DNA of 29,692 nt, from contig CAZROW010000036.1 of NCBI GenBank assembly GCA_964601805.1, forward strand, positions 1 to 29,692, written 5' to 3'. Positions 9,569-17,316 of this stretch are shown here, in pieces. Source of the DNA: Eutrophocola sp964601805. Its GTDB lineage: Bacteria; Pseudomonadota; Gammaproteobacteria; Pseudomonadales; Pseudohongiellaceae. The notes beneath the pieces were generated by a model. That model ran no database searches, was not told where the DNA came from, and saw only the letters and a program-made list of their open reading frames with translations. How positions within the stretch are numbered: the first letter of the stretch is position 1; every line of letters begins with the position of its first letter. The translations under genes were made by a program, and so were the position numbers.

Positions 9569-11395
9569 TCAAGCTGCTCCTGAAGAGTCCGCAGACCCTG
9601 CTGAACCGTCGCTTGCCTGCTCGTCTTTTTTAGGCTGTTCGCGCAACCGTATATTCAGTTCACGCAACTGCTGGTTGTTGACTGTACCGGGAGCATCGGT
9701 GAGCAGGCAACTGGCAGACTGTGTTTTGGGGAAGGCAATCACATCACGAATGGATTGCGATCCGGTCATCATCATGACCAGGCGATCCAGGCCAAAGGCA
9801 ATACCGCCATGGGGAGGACAGCCATAGCGCAGGGCATTAAGCAGGAAGCCGAATTTTTCCTCGGCTTCTTCCGGGCCGATACCCAGCACCCTGAAAACAG
9901 CCTGCTGCATATCTGCCTTGTTGATACGGATGGAGCCACCGCCCAGCTCGGTGCCATTCATGACCATGTCATAGGCCCGTGACAGGGCCTGGCCTGGATT
10001 GGCTTCGAGTTCTTTCGGTGTACATGACGGCGAAGTAAAAGGATGGTGCACGGAATTGTAGCTGTCTTCCTTGTCGTCATAATCGAACATCGGGAAATCG
10101 ACAACCCACAAGGGGGCCCATTCACTTTGCAGCATATCCAGGTCGATACCGACCCGAACACGCAGCGCGCCCATCGCTTCGTTCACGATACCGGCCTTGT
10201 CGGCACCAAAAAACAGGATATCCCCTGTCGCCGCACCGCTGCGCTCCAGCACATTGTTCACCACGTCCTCTGGCATGAATTTCAGGATCGGCGACTGCAG
10301 CCCGTCCAGGCCGGCATTGATGTCGTTCACCTTGATCCAAGCGAGGCCGCGGGCACCATAAATACCGACAAAATCCGTGTAATCGTCAATTTGCTTGCGA
10401 CTGAGTTCACCACCGCCGGTAACCTTGAGTACCACGACCCGGCTGGCCGGGTCATTGGCCGGTGCATTGAACACCTTGAATTCCACGTCTTTCATCAGGT
10501 CGGCAATATCCACCAGTTCCAGGGGTATGCGCAGGTCCGGGCGGTCAATACCAAAGCGCCTGACGGCTTCTTCATGGGTCATGCGGGGAAATTCTGGCAG
10601 GTCGACATCCAGGTGGGTTTTGAAGATCTCACGGATCATGTTTTCCGAAATGGCCATGATCTCGTCTTCATCCAGGAAGGAGGTTTCGATATCGATCTGG
10701 GTAAACTCCGGCTGGCGATCAGCGCGAAGGTCCTCGTCACGGAAACACTTGGCAATCTGGTAATAACGGTCCATGCCGGACACCATCAGCAGCTGCTTGA
10801 ACAACTGGGGCGACTGCGGCAGGGCAAAGAATTCACCCGGATGGGTGCGGCTGGGTACCAGGTAGTCCCTGGCTCCCTCAGGTGTTGCACGGGTAAGGAT
10901 CGGCGTTTCAATATCCAGGAAACCATGATCATCCAGGTAGCGCCTGACACTGCTGCTGATGCGGGAACGCATGCGCATGCGATTAAGCATTTCCGGTCGA
11001 CGCAAATCAATGAAGCGGTTACGCAGTCTCACATCCTCGGACACTGCGGTATGTTCGTCCAGCTGGAACGGCGGTGTGTCAGCAGCATTGAGAATTTCCA
11101 GCTCCTTGCCCAGCACCTCGATTTTACCGGTCGACATGTCACTGTTTTCCGTACCTGCCGGACGCGCACGCACCCTGCCCTGGACCCTGACCACAAATTC
11201 GTTACGCACCTGCTCTGCGGTGGCGAAGCTTTCTACCGTATCCGGGTCGTAGACCACCTGGGTAATGCCGTCCCTGTCACGCAGGTCGAGAAAAATGACG
11301 CCGCCATGGTCGCGACGTCGGTGAACCCACCCGCAAAGGGAAATGGTCTGGTCTATGTGGCTTTCGTTCAACTCACCACAATAATGAGTACGCAT
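9569..11395 (-). CDS. aspS: Aspartyl-tRNA synthetase, probably non-discriminating
   Basis: This class IIb synthetase has an N-terminal OB anticodon-binding domain (1-105), motif 2 FRDEDLRADRQPEFTQ, a GAD insertion (about 290-420) and motif 3 GIAFGLDRLVMMM. It charges tRNA-Asp. His30 (RRRDHGGVIF) and Gly81 (RARPAGT) match the Pseudomonas-type non-discriminating enzyme rather than E. coli, which has Leu in the first position. If so it would also misacylate tRNA-Asn for repair by GatCAB. Length is 608 aa with a short Ser/Ala-rich tail. AGGA sits 6 nt before the ATG. The non-discriminating call is inference. Confidence 0.95.
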   Translation of the reverse strand: MRTHYCGELNESHIDQTISLCGWVHRRRDHGGVIFLDLRDRDGITQVVYDPDTVESFATAEQVRNEFVVRVQGRVRARPAGTENSDMSTGKIEVLGKELEILNAADTPPFQLDEHTAVSEDVRLRNRFIDLRRPEMLNRMRMRSRISSSVRRYLDDHGFLDIETPILTRATPEGARDYLVPSRTHPGEFFALPQSPQLFKQLLMVSGMDRYYQIAKCFRDEDLRADRQPEFTQIDIETSFLDEDEIMAISENMIREIFKTHLDVDLPEFPRMTHEEAVRRFGIDRPDLRIPLELVDIADLMKDVEFKVFNAPANDPASRVVVLKVTGGGELSRKQIDDYTDFVGIYGARGLAWIKVNDINAGLDGLQSPILKFMPEDVVNNVLERSGAATGDILFFGADKAGIVNEAMGALRVRVGIDLDMLQSEWAPLWVVDFPMFDYDDKEDSYNSVHHPFTSPSCTPKELEANPGQALSRAYDMVMNGTELGGGSIRINKADMQQAVFRVLGIGPEEAEEKFGFLLNALRYGCPPHGGIAFGLDRLVMMMTGSQSIRDVIAFPKTQSASCLLTDAPGTVNNQQLRELNIRLREQPKKDEQASDGSAGSADSSGAA

Positions 11396-11428
11396 AATGT
11401 GTCCTGTTTTCGGTGCTTGTTACTGCTT

Positions 11429-11457
11429 TATATATGACTGGCGATCATAGCCGGCAA
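11429..11457 (-). promoter_or_regulatory. Candidate sigma-70 promoter for aspS
   Basis: On the minus strand TTGCCG (11452-11457) is separated by 17 nt from TATATA (11429-11434) in the fmdB-aspS gap. Each hexamer matches consensus at 4 of 6 positions. Predicted transcription would begin about 25-30 nt before the aspS start. An 8-bp inverted repeat, TCATAGCC / GGCTATGA (11445-11452 and 11469-11476), overlaps the -35 box and could be an operator. Confidence 0.4.
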
Positions 11458-11487
11458 CAAATAAGTATGGCTATGACCGGATATTGT

Positions 11488-11784
11488 TCAATCGGTACCT
11501 GAAGACCCGGCAGCAGACGTCTTGCTACTACTTTTATCGGAATTGCCGGCTTTCTCCGTTTTACCTTTGTCACCACCTTTACTGCCATCAACAGGCTTTT
11601 TCTTGTTCTTGAAGTCGGTTTCATACCAACCTGAACCCTTTAGCCTGAAGCTGCTGGCCGAAACCAGTTTTTTCAAAGTGGATTTTCCGCAGGCGGGACA
11701 ATCCGTTAGTACCGGATCACTGAACTTCTGGATCTTTTCAAGTTCCTGCCCGCATGACTCACAGCGATATTCGTATATAGGCAT
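11488..11784 (-). CDS. FmdB-family zinc-ribbon protein
   Basis: Small putative regulatory protein of the FmdB/CxxC_CxxC_SSSS type. The N-terminus MPIYEYRCESCGQELE and DCPACG give two CxxC knuckles for one zinc. The tail from about residue 55 is Lys/Gly/Ser-rich and probably disordered. The family's molecular role is not established. It is the first gene of the minus-strand block and lies about 90 nt upstream of aspS, a common position in this lineage. Length is 98 aa. Confidence 0.88.
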   Translation of the reverse strand: MPIYEYRCESCGQELEKIQKFSDPVLTDCPACGKSTLKKLVSASSFRLKGSGWYETDFKNKKKPVDGSKGGDKGKTEKAGNSDKSSSKTSAAGSSGTD

Positions 11785-12334
11785 ATTCTTTTACTCACAA
11801 TACCCACAGGTTGAGGAACCTCTGAATCGAGCCACAAAAAACCGCGTATTGTAACTCAATTCGGTTTCATCTGGCATTATTAATCAGCGGCTGATTTACG
11901 TTCCGACACTTCGGGAGAAGCGTTTTGACGCTGTGCCAAAATGGTGCCGATTCCTGATTTTCCAAGTGCATTTTTCCCGTGAAATTTAATCAGGAAAATT
12001 TTACCCGGTTTTTGCCGTGAAATAGGCAAAAGTTCGCAGAAAGCCCTTGCCCGTCTAGAGTGATTCCGCTATAAATAGCACCTCGTTCAGTACGATATTT
12101 CCGGATAATAATCTGCACTGAATACCAGTAAATTTTAAGCTTCCGACTTTGATGTTTTTCATCCCGTTGACTGCAGAAAATGAGAAAAATAATTCGCAGA
12201 AATAAACGGGTTTGCAATGCATTGAACAAGAAATTAAAAAACAATCGCTGCGTATCGCACTGTAATTAACCGAAGTTCCCGGCTCTGCCGGGGTAACAAT
12301 AACCAGTAAACGCGAACCTAAGAGAGAACAAAGT
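11785..12334. other. Long non-coding region between fmdB and the HU-like gene
   Basis: I find no credible gene in these 550 nt. They contain a dyad (AATCAG CGG CTGATT, 11882-11896), a 7-bp dyad TTTTGCC / GGCAAAA (12010-12031), and a GC stem CCCGGC-TCT-GCCGGG (12278-12292) shortly before the HU-like start. Two promoter candidates point towards that gene: the one listed at 12047-12075 and a weaker TTGACT (12167-12172) with AATAAT (12188-12193) at a short 15-nt spacing. The region is visibly AT-richer than its flanks. Confidence 0.5.
12047..12075 (+). promoter_or_regulatory. Candidate promoter upstream of HU-like gene
   Basis: TTGCCC (12047-12052), a 17-nt spacer, then TATAAA (12070-12075). This is the best sigma-70 match in the region. 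Transcription from here would give a leader of about 250 nt before the HU-like gene, so a nearer promoter or an independent small RNA is also possible. Confidence 0.4.
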
Positions 12335-12706
12335 ATGGCTGCAAAAAAACCTGCTGCTAAAAAAGCACCCGCAAAAAAGAACGCATCAGCAATCCAGGAT
12401 AAATACACCAAAACCCAGATCCTCAACACCATCTCTGAAAATACCGGCCTGACACGCAAGCAGGTATCTTCTGTTCTGGACGAACTGGATACCCTGATCG
12501 AACGCCATATCAAGAAAAGAGGCGTTGGTGAGTTCACTCTTCCCGGTCTGCTGAAAATCAAGGCTGTAAAACGCCCTGCACGCCCGGCCCGCAAGAATGT
12601 TCCGAACCCCTTCCGTCCAGGCGAGTTCATGGATATTCCCAAGAAACCGGCAACTACACGCGTCAAGGTTCTGCCGCTGAAGAAGCTGAAAGAATTTGCA
12701 CTCTGA
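12335..12706 (+). CDS. HU/IHF-family DNA-binding protein with Lys/Ala-rich N-terminal tail
   Basis: Nucleoid-type protein of 123 aa. Residues 1-17 are a histone H1-like tail (AAKKPAAKKAPAKK). The HU fold follows: helices KTQILNTISENTGLTRKQVSSVL and LDELDTLIERHIKK, a beta sheet with GVGEFTLPGLLKI, and a long DNA-binding arm with NPFRPGEFMDIPKK instead of the usual RNPRTGE-type loop. It is expected to bind and bend DNA with little sequence specificity. It stands alone, with a long leader upstream and an intrinsic terminator about 70 nt downstream. AAGAGAGAAC before the ATG is a moderate ribosome site. It is not canonical HupA/HupB; the exact role is unknown. Confidence 0.9.
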   Translation: MAAKKPAAKKAPAKKNASAIQDKYTKTQILNTISENTGLTRKQVSSVLDELDTLIERHIKKRGVGEFTLPGLLKIKAVKRPARPARKNVPNPFRPGEFMDIPKKPATTRVKVLPLKKLKEFAL

Positions 12707-12775
12707 TCATTGATTGAGAAGTAGCAAGTCGCCGCAGGCAGCGTTGTACAATACAGCTGTCGGCAGCAAACCATG

Positions 12776-12800
12776 AAAAGCAGCCTCAGGGCTGCTTTTC
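12776..12800 (+). terminator. Intrinsic terminator after HU-like gene
   Basis: Perfect 10-bp stem AAAAGCAGCC / GGCTGCTTTT with a TCAG loop (12776-12799). The T run is part of the stem's 3' arm, and the symmetric A run means it could also work on the minus strand. It separates the HU-like gene from proS. Confidence 0.8.
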
Positions 12801-12865
12801 TGTTACTGGCCTGTCCATAATGGCCTTAACAGGCAAAACCGCCATTACAATAGAATTAGAACCCT

Positions 12866-14596
12866 ATGCGCACATCCCGATACCTGATTGCTACAACCAA
12901 GGAAACCCCTGCTGACGCTGTTGTGATCAGCCACCAGCTCATGCTCAAGGCAGGCATGATCCGCAAGCTGGCTGCAGGCCTGTACAACTGGCTGCCTGTG
13001 GGCCTGCGCGTGTTGCACAAGGTGTCCCGCATCATTCGTGAAGAAATGGATGCCGCCGGTGCCCTTGAGGTTTCGATGCCCGTCGTGCAGCCTGCCGAAC
13101 TCTGGCAGGAATCAGGCCGCTGGGATGTCATGGGTGATGAACTGCAACGCCTGAAGGACCGTCATCAGCGTGACTTCTGCCTGGGCCCCACTCACGAAGA
13201 AGTTATTACCGATATCGTGCGCAACGAAATCAGCAGTTACAAACAACTGCCGATGAATATTTACCAGATTCAGACCAAGTTCCGCGACGAACGGCGCCCG
13301 CGTTTCGGCGTCATGCGCTCGCGTGAATTCATCATGAAGGATGCCTACTCTTTCCATCTCAACCAGGAATCACTGGATGAGACCTATCAGCTCATGTACG
13401 ACACCTACAGCAGGATCTTTACCCGTTTTGGTTTCAGTTTCCGGGCGGTTGTTGCCGATTCCGGCAATATCGGCGGTAACCAGTCCCACGAGTTTCACGT
13501 CCTGGCAGACTCGGGTGAAGACGAGATTGTATTCAGTGACCAGGGCGAATACGCCGCCAACCTGGAAATGGCCAGCGCCCGGGCGCCGCAGCACGAACGT
13601 GCCGCTCCGGCTGAAAAGCTGACTGAAGTGCCAACCCCCGATGTACGCACTATCGAGGATGCCAGCAGTTTTCTCGGGGTGTCTACAGACAGGACGGTTA
13701 AAACCCTGATTGTCCTGGGCGACAGCGAAGATGACACTGACACCCTGGTCGCCCTGGTCCTGCGCGGAGACCACCAGCTCAATGAAATCAAGGCAGGCAA
13801 AATAAAGGGTGTGGCCTCTCCCCTGGCCTTTGCCACCGATGAGCAGATTTCCAGCGCCCTGTCCTGTGAACCGGGCTCCATTGGACCAGTCAATGCTCCT
13901 GTTCGAGTCATCGTCGACCGGGATGCCGCCGTGCTGTCCGACTTTGTCTGCGGCGCCAACAAGGACGGTCACCACTTTACCGGCGTGAACTGGGAACGCG
14001 ATGCGCGTATCGACAGCGTTGCAGATTTGCGCAACGTGGTAGAAGGTGATGCCAGTCCTGACGGCAACGGCACATTGTCCATCAAGCGCGGCATCGAAGT
14101 CGGGCATATTTTCCAGCTGGGCAACAAGTACAGCAAGGCTATGAACGCCACCGTGCTGGATGAAAATGGTAAAAGCGCCATTATGGAAATGGGTTGCTAT
14201 GGCATTGGTGTGAGCCGAATCGTGGCTGCCGCTATCGAGCAGTGTCACGACGACCAGGGCATTATCTGGCCGGATAACATTGCCCCGTTCCATGTCGTGA
14301 TCATTCCACTGAATGCCCACAAGTCTGAAAAGGTCACTGAAATCAGTGAGTCCCTTTATGCTGAATTACAGGCTGCCGGACTGGATGTCCTGCTGGATGA
14401 TCGTGACAAGAAAACCAGCCCGGGTAAAAAGTTCGCGGACATGGAGCTCATCGGCATCCCCCATCGCCTGGTCGTTTCAGACCGGGGACTGGAGAATGGC
14501 CAGGTGGAGTACAAGAAACGGGGTGAAGAAGACTCTGTCGATGTGCCGGTAGACCAGATTGTCACCTACATCAGGGACAGGGTCGTCATTAACTAG
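12866..14596 (+). CDS. proS: Prolyl-tRNA synthetase (bacterial type with editing domain)
   Basis: Class IIa synthetase that charges tRNA-Pro. The N-terminus MRTSRYLIATTKETPADA and the block SHQLMLKAGMIRKLAAGLYNWLP are diagnostic. Motif 2 is RDERRPRFGVMRSREF, preceded by LGPTHEEVITD. An INS editing domain occupies roughly residues 225-405 (TVKTLIVLGD, ALVLRGDHQLNEIKAGK) and removes mischarged Ala. The active-site motif 3 region is GCYGIGVSRIVAAAIEQ, and the anticodon domain is at the C-terminus (about 475-576). Length is 576 aa. It converges on yihY, with the two TAG stops sharing the palindrome CTAG at 14593-14596. Confidence 0.97.
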   Translation: MRTSRYLIATTKETPADAVVISHQLMLKAGMIRKLAAGLYNWLPVGLRVLHKVSRIIREEMDAAGALEVSMPVVQPAELWQESGRWDVMGDELQRLKDRHQRDFCLGPTHEEVITDIVRNEISSYKQLPMNIYQIQTKFRDERRPRFGVMRSREFIMKDAYSFHLNQESLDETYQLMYDTYSRIFTRFGFSFRAVVADSGNIGGNQSHEFHVLADSGEDEIVFSDQGEYAANLEMASARAPQHERAAPAEKLTEVPTPDVRTIEDASSFLGVSTDRTVKTLIVLGDSEDDTDTLVALVLRGDHQLNEIKAGKIKGVASPLAFATDEQISSALSCEPGSIGPVNAPVRVIVDRDAAVLSDFVCGANKDGHHFTGVNWERDARIDSVADLRNVVEGDASPDGNGTLSIKRGIEVGHIFQLGNKYSKAMNATVLDENGKSAIMEMGCYGIGVSRIVAAAIEQCHDDQGIIWPDNIAPFHVVIIPLNAHKSEKVTEISESLYAELQAAGLDVLLDDRDKKTSPGKKFADMELIGIPHRLVVSDRGLENGQVEYKKRGEEDSVDVPVDQIVTYIRDRVVIN

Positions 14597-15897
14597 GAAG
14601 CCTGTTGGCTGCCCTTCTGGCCCCGTTTGAAGTAATCGGAAAGACTCTCGGCGAAGGTGGATGCCGAAAGCTTTTCCACTTCCTCGAAATTCGCACGCAA
14701 GGTGTCAAAGTCAGGTAAATGGCCCGATACCGGTTCCGGTATATCCCCCTCCAGGTCTTTCGTTTCCGGCATGCCCCAGGGCAGTGAGGACTGCAGGTCC
14801 CACAGGCTCAGGCTGTCCAGGTCACGATTGAGAATATATTCGCCTTCTCCACAGTTCCTGATGATACGGCGCTCCTGCAGCAGGCTCATACAACGACCGA
14901 GCAAGTCATTCTGGAAAGCCCAGTCGTGCTCGAGCAATTCCCGGATATTCACCGTCGTCCCCTCCAGGTGGTGATGCCAGAACTTGTTGAGCAAACCCAG
15001 GGTCAACAACGTGGGATGCACCTGCTTGGTAATAATTCTCAGGCGGTATATGGGGATTGCCCTGACGAGATTGGCTCCCAGCAAAATAACCACCCAGCAC
15101 AGGAAAACCCACATCAGGAAGATAGGCATTACCGCAAAAGTGCCATAAACCAGCTCATAGCTGGCCATGGTAATAAACTTGGCAAACACCCACTTGACGA
15201 CAATAAACAACAGGGCAACAACCAGGCCGCCAATCAGGGCATGTTTCAGGCGTACACCACAATTAGGTACGGCAACATATAACAGGGTGAAGGCAGAGGT
15301 CGTCAGGATCGTCGGGAATATTCCCAGCACCAGCGTGCGGGCACTAACGTTCTCTGACACTTCAGCAAATCGTTCAAACAATGTCAGGGACGTGACATAG
15401 GAACTGATGGCAAATCCAAGGCCCAGAAGCAAGGGGCTCAGGCTCAGCACACTCCAGTAGAGCAGAAAACTGGAAATGCCCTTGCGCAACTCTGCCACAT
15501 CCCAGATACGATTGAAGCTTTGCTCGATATTGATCAGCATGAAGTATGCGGTAGCCAGCAACATCACCGCACCAATCCACGTCAGGTTCCTGGCCTGGCC
15601 GGAAAAGTTTTCCAGGTATTGTTCCAGCTGACTGCTGGATGATGGCAACAGGCGGGCAAATATCATGTCCTGGATCTGGCCACCAAAGACCTGGAAGGAA
15701 GGAAAAGCGGACAGAATCGATACCACCAGGGTCATCAGTGGAACGACGGCAAACAATGACATATAGGTCAGTGACTTGGCGTTTTCCAGGCCATTGTTGG
15801 CCAGGAACTCCCTGAAGACGAATTTCATGAAATGCCAGATCCTGTCAGGATAAAGCCAGTCGTTAAAACGTCTTATATTTTCGGTATTACTGCTCAT
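14593..15897 (-). CDS. YihY/BrkB-family inner-membrane protein
   Basis: Polytopic membrane protein of 434 aa. The N-terminal 280 residues carry about six hydrophobic helices and family marks such as LTYMSLFAVVPLMTLVVS, YGTFAVMPIFLMWVFLCW and VVILLGANL. The C-terminal 140 residues are soluble and include a helical segment that could be a winged-helix-like fold (TVNIRELLEHDWAFQNDLLG, LLQERRIIRNCGEGEYIL), then an acidic tail. Members were once annotated RNase BN, which is wrong; transport has been proposed but function is not settled. The gene is divergent from arsC and convergent with proS. Confidence 0.92.
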   Translation of the reverse strand: MSSNTENIRRFNDWLYPDRIWHFMKFVFREFLANNGLENAKSLTYMSLFAVVPLMTLVVSILSAFPSFQVFGGQIQDMIFARLLPSSSSQLEQYLENFSGQARNLTWIGAVMLLATAYFMLINIEQSFNRIWDVAELRKGISSFLLYWSVLSLSPLLLGLGFAISSYVTSLTLFERFAEVSENVSARTLVLGIFPTILTTSAFTLLYVAVPNCGVRLKHALIGGLVVALLFIVVKWVFAKFITMASYELVYGTFAVMPIFLMWVFLCWVVILLGANLVRAIPIYRLRIITKQVHPTLLTLGLLNKFWHHHLEGTTVNIRELLEHDWAFQNDLLGRCMSLLQERRIIRNCGEGEYILNRDLDSLSLWDLQSSLPWGMPETKDLEGDIPEPVSGHLPDFDTLRANFEEVEKLSASTFAESLSDYFKRGQKGSQQAS

Positions 15898-15915
15898 AGT
15901 GTCCTGCGTTATCAG

Positions 15916-15967
15916 GGGAGCCCCAGGTTAATTCCAGCCTGTCTTTCTGGGAATCCGGGAGGCTCCC
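15916..15967. repeat. Structured inverted repeat between yihY and arsC
   Basis: GGGAGCC (15916-15922) pairs with GGCTCCC (15961-15967), and an inner CCCAG (15922-15926) with CTGGG (15947-15951). It lies between the divergent yihY and arsC starts, so it is upstream of both. No T run follows on the minus strand. On the plus strand TTGTTTAAAATTT follows, but no gene reads in from the left. A shared regulatory structure is possible. Confidence 0.35.
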
Positions 15968-16023
15968 TTGTTTAAAATTTCCCGTGTGACTACCATAGTG
16001 CCCTTTTCGAGCAGGACCCTACT

Positions 16024-16374
16024 ATGACCGACGTCACCATTTATCACAATCCACGTTGTTCAAAGTCCAGGCAAACACTGGAATTATTGCAGGAAAATAA
16101 CATTTCACCAGAAATTATTCTTTATCTTGAAAAGTCGCCCTCAAAAGCCGAGTTGACCGCCTTGCTGGAAAAACTGGGCATGACAGCCAGGGAACTGGTG
16201 AGAACGTCGGAAGATGCCTACAAACAACTGGGCCTTGCCGACCCCAATATTGATGAGACGCAACTGATCGACGCCATGTGTAACCACCCCAAACTGATCC
16301 AGCGGCCCATCGTTGTCGCCGGTAACAAGGCCGTGCTTGGCAGACCAGCGGAAAACGTACTTACCCTTCTCTGA
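16024..16374 (+). CDS. arsC: Arsenate reductase, glutaredoxin-dependent ArsC type
   Basis: This family reduces arsenate to arsenite using glutathione and glutaredoxin. The 116-aa protein has the catalytic Cys12 in HNPRCSKSR and the three anion-binding arginines at residues 60, 94 and 107 (ELVRTSE, IQRPIVV, LGRPAEN), the same positions as the plasmid R773 enzyme. AGGA seven nucleotides before the ATG supports the start. wrbA follows after 15 nt and a DUF2069 gene after that, the usual chromosomal setting. No arsR, arsB or arsH is adjacent, so it is not a classical resistance operon. Confidence 0.92.
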   Translation: MTDVTIYHNPRCSKSRQTLELLQENNISPEIILYLEKSPSKAELTALLEKLGMTARELVRTSEDAYKQLGLADPNIDETQLIDAMCNHPKLIQRPIVVAGNKAVLGRPAENVLTLL

Positions 16375-16389
16375 ACAGGTAACCCAACC

Positions 16390-16986
16390 ATGTCTTCTCC
16401 CTATATTCTTGTCCTGTATTACTCTCGCCATGGCGCGGTGGCGGAAATGGCCGCCCATGTTGCCCGTGGCGTGGAAAGTGTTAACGGCATCAGCGCTGTC
16501 GTGCGGACAGTGCCCGCTGTATCTTCAGTGGCAGAAGCCACTGAACCGGAAATACCGGCAGATGGCGCGGTATACTGCTCTGAAGAAGACCTTGCGAACT
16601 GTGCCGGCCTGGCACTGGGCAGCCCCACCCGCTTCGGCAACATGGCAGCTGCCTTGAAATATTTCCTCGATGGTACCGCTGCACAATGGCTCAGCGGCTC
16701 ACTGGTCGACAAGCCTGCCGGTGCCTTTTCCTCTACGGCCAGCCTGCATGGCGGACAGGAAAGCACCTTGCTGACCATGCTGCTGCCCCTGCTTCACCAT
16801 GGCATGATTTATTGCGGATTGCCCTATACAGAATCTGCTCTCAATGAGACCAGTACGGGTGGCACGCCTTATGGTCCAAGCCACGTGGCAGGCCCCAAGG
16901 GGGAATTGCCCCTGTCCGAACATGAAATCATCCTCTGCCAGGCACTGGGCAAACGACTGGCTACCCTGACCCTGAAGCTGGGCTGA
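16390..16986 (+). CDS. wrbA: WrbA-type NAD(P)H:quinone oxidoreductase
   Basis: Flavodoxin-fold, FMN-dependent quinone reductase that works by two-electron transfer, limiting redox cycling. The FMN phosphate loop is YYSRHGAVAEMA near residues 11-22. The flavin-contacting loop is GSPTRFGNMAAALKYFLDG, followed by FSSTASLHGGQESTLL. Length 198 aa fits the family. The stop and the next start overlap as TGATG (16984-16988), so translation of the DUF2069 gene is probably coupled. Confidence 0.93.
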   Translation: MSSPYILVLYYSRHGAVAEMAAHVARGVESVNGISAVVRTVPAVSSVAEATEPEIPADGAVYCSEEDLANCAGLALGSPTRFGNMAAALKYFLDGTAAQWLSGSLVDKPAGAFSSTASLHGGQESTLLTMLLPLLHHGMIYCGLPYTESALNETSTGGTPYGPSHVAGPKGELPLSEHEIILCQALGKRLATLTLKLG

Positions 16987-17216
16987 TGGCGATCACCTCA
17001 ACCGCGCAGATCCCTGGCAAAGTCGCCCTGGCCGGCACCCTCCTGTTGATATTACTCATCGTGATCATCAACATAGCCGGGCCTGCTTTCAATATCCTGC
17101 TCCTGCTGGCCCAGTTACTGCCGCTGGCACTGACAATCAATGGACAACTTCGTGGAAACCCGAAAACCTACCAGTGGCTGTGTTTTGCTGACCTGTTCTA
17201 CATGACCCAGGGCATA
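16986..17216 (+). CDS. DUF2069 small membrane protein, 3' end lost in assembly gap
   Basis: The visible 77 residues show two hydrophobic stretches (about 12-33 and 35-50) and the family-like block GNPKTYQWLCFADLFYMTQGI. DUF2069 proteins are four-helix inner-membrane proteins of about 120-135 aa with unknown function, so around 45-55 codons are missing in the N run. The position after wrbA and arsC is the usual one in relatives. The reading frame happens to stay open through the N run into sppA, but that is not one protein. Confidence 0.8.
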
Positions 17217-17316
17217 NNNNNNNNNNNNNNNNNNNNNNNNNNNNNNNNNNNNNNNNNNNNNNNNNNNNNNNNNNNNNNNNNNNNNNNNNNNNNNNNNNNN
17301 NNNNNNNNNNNNNNNN
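17217..17316. other. Assembly gap of exactly 100 N
   Basis: One hundred unresolved bases, a common placeholder for a scaffold gap of unknown length. The real gap must hold the end of the DUF2069 gene, any intergenic DNA and the sppA start, which together probably exceed 100 nt. Confidence 0.99.

Noticed and set aside
10043..11437. 464-codon plus-strand frame antisense to aspS
   Set aside because: It mirrors the aspS coding sequence and encodes His/Gln-rich sequence with no recognisable domain. aspS on the minus strand is certain.
11931..11950. NtrC-like dyad (TGTGCCAAAATGGTGCC)
   Set aside because: It resembles a nitrogen-regulator site, but the half-sites are imperfect and no sigma-54 promoter was seen nearby.
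12055..12774. 239-codon minus-strand frame antisense to the HU-like gene
   Set aside because: It covers the HU gene and its leader on the opposite strand, has no family features, and the plus-strand HU fold is unmistakable.
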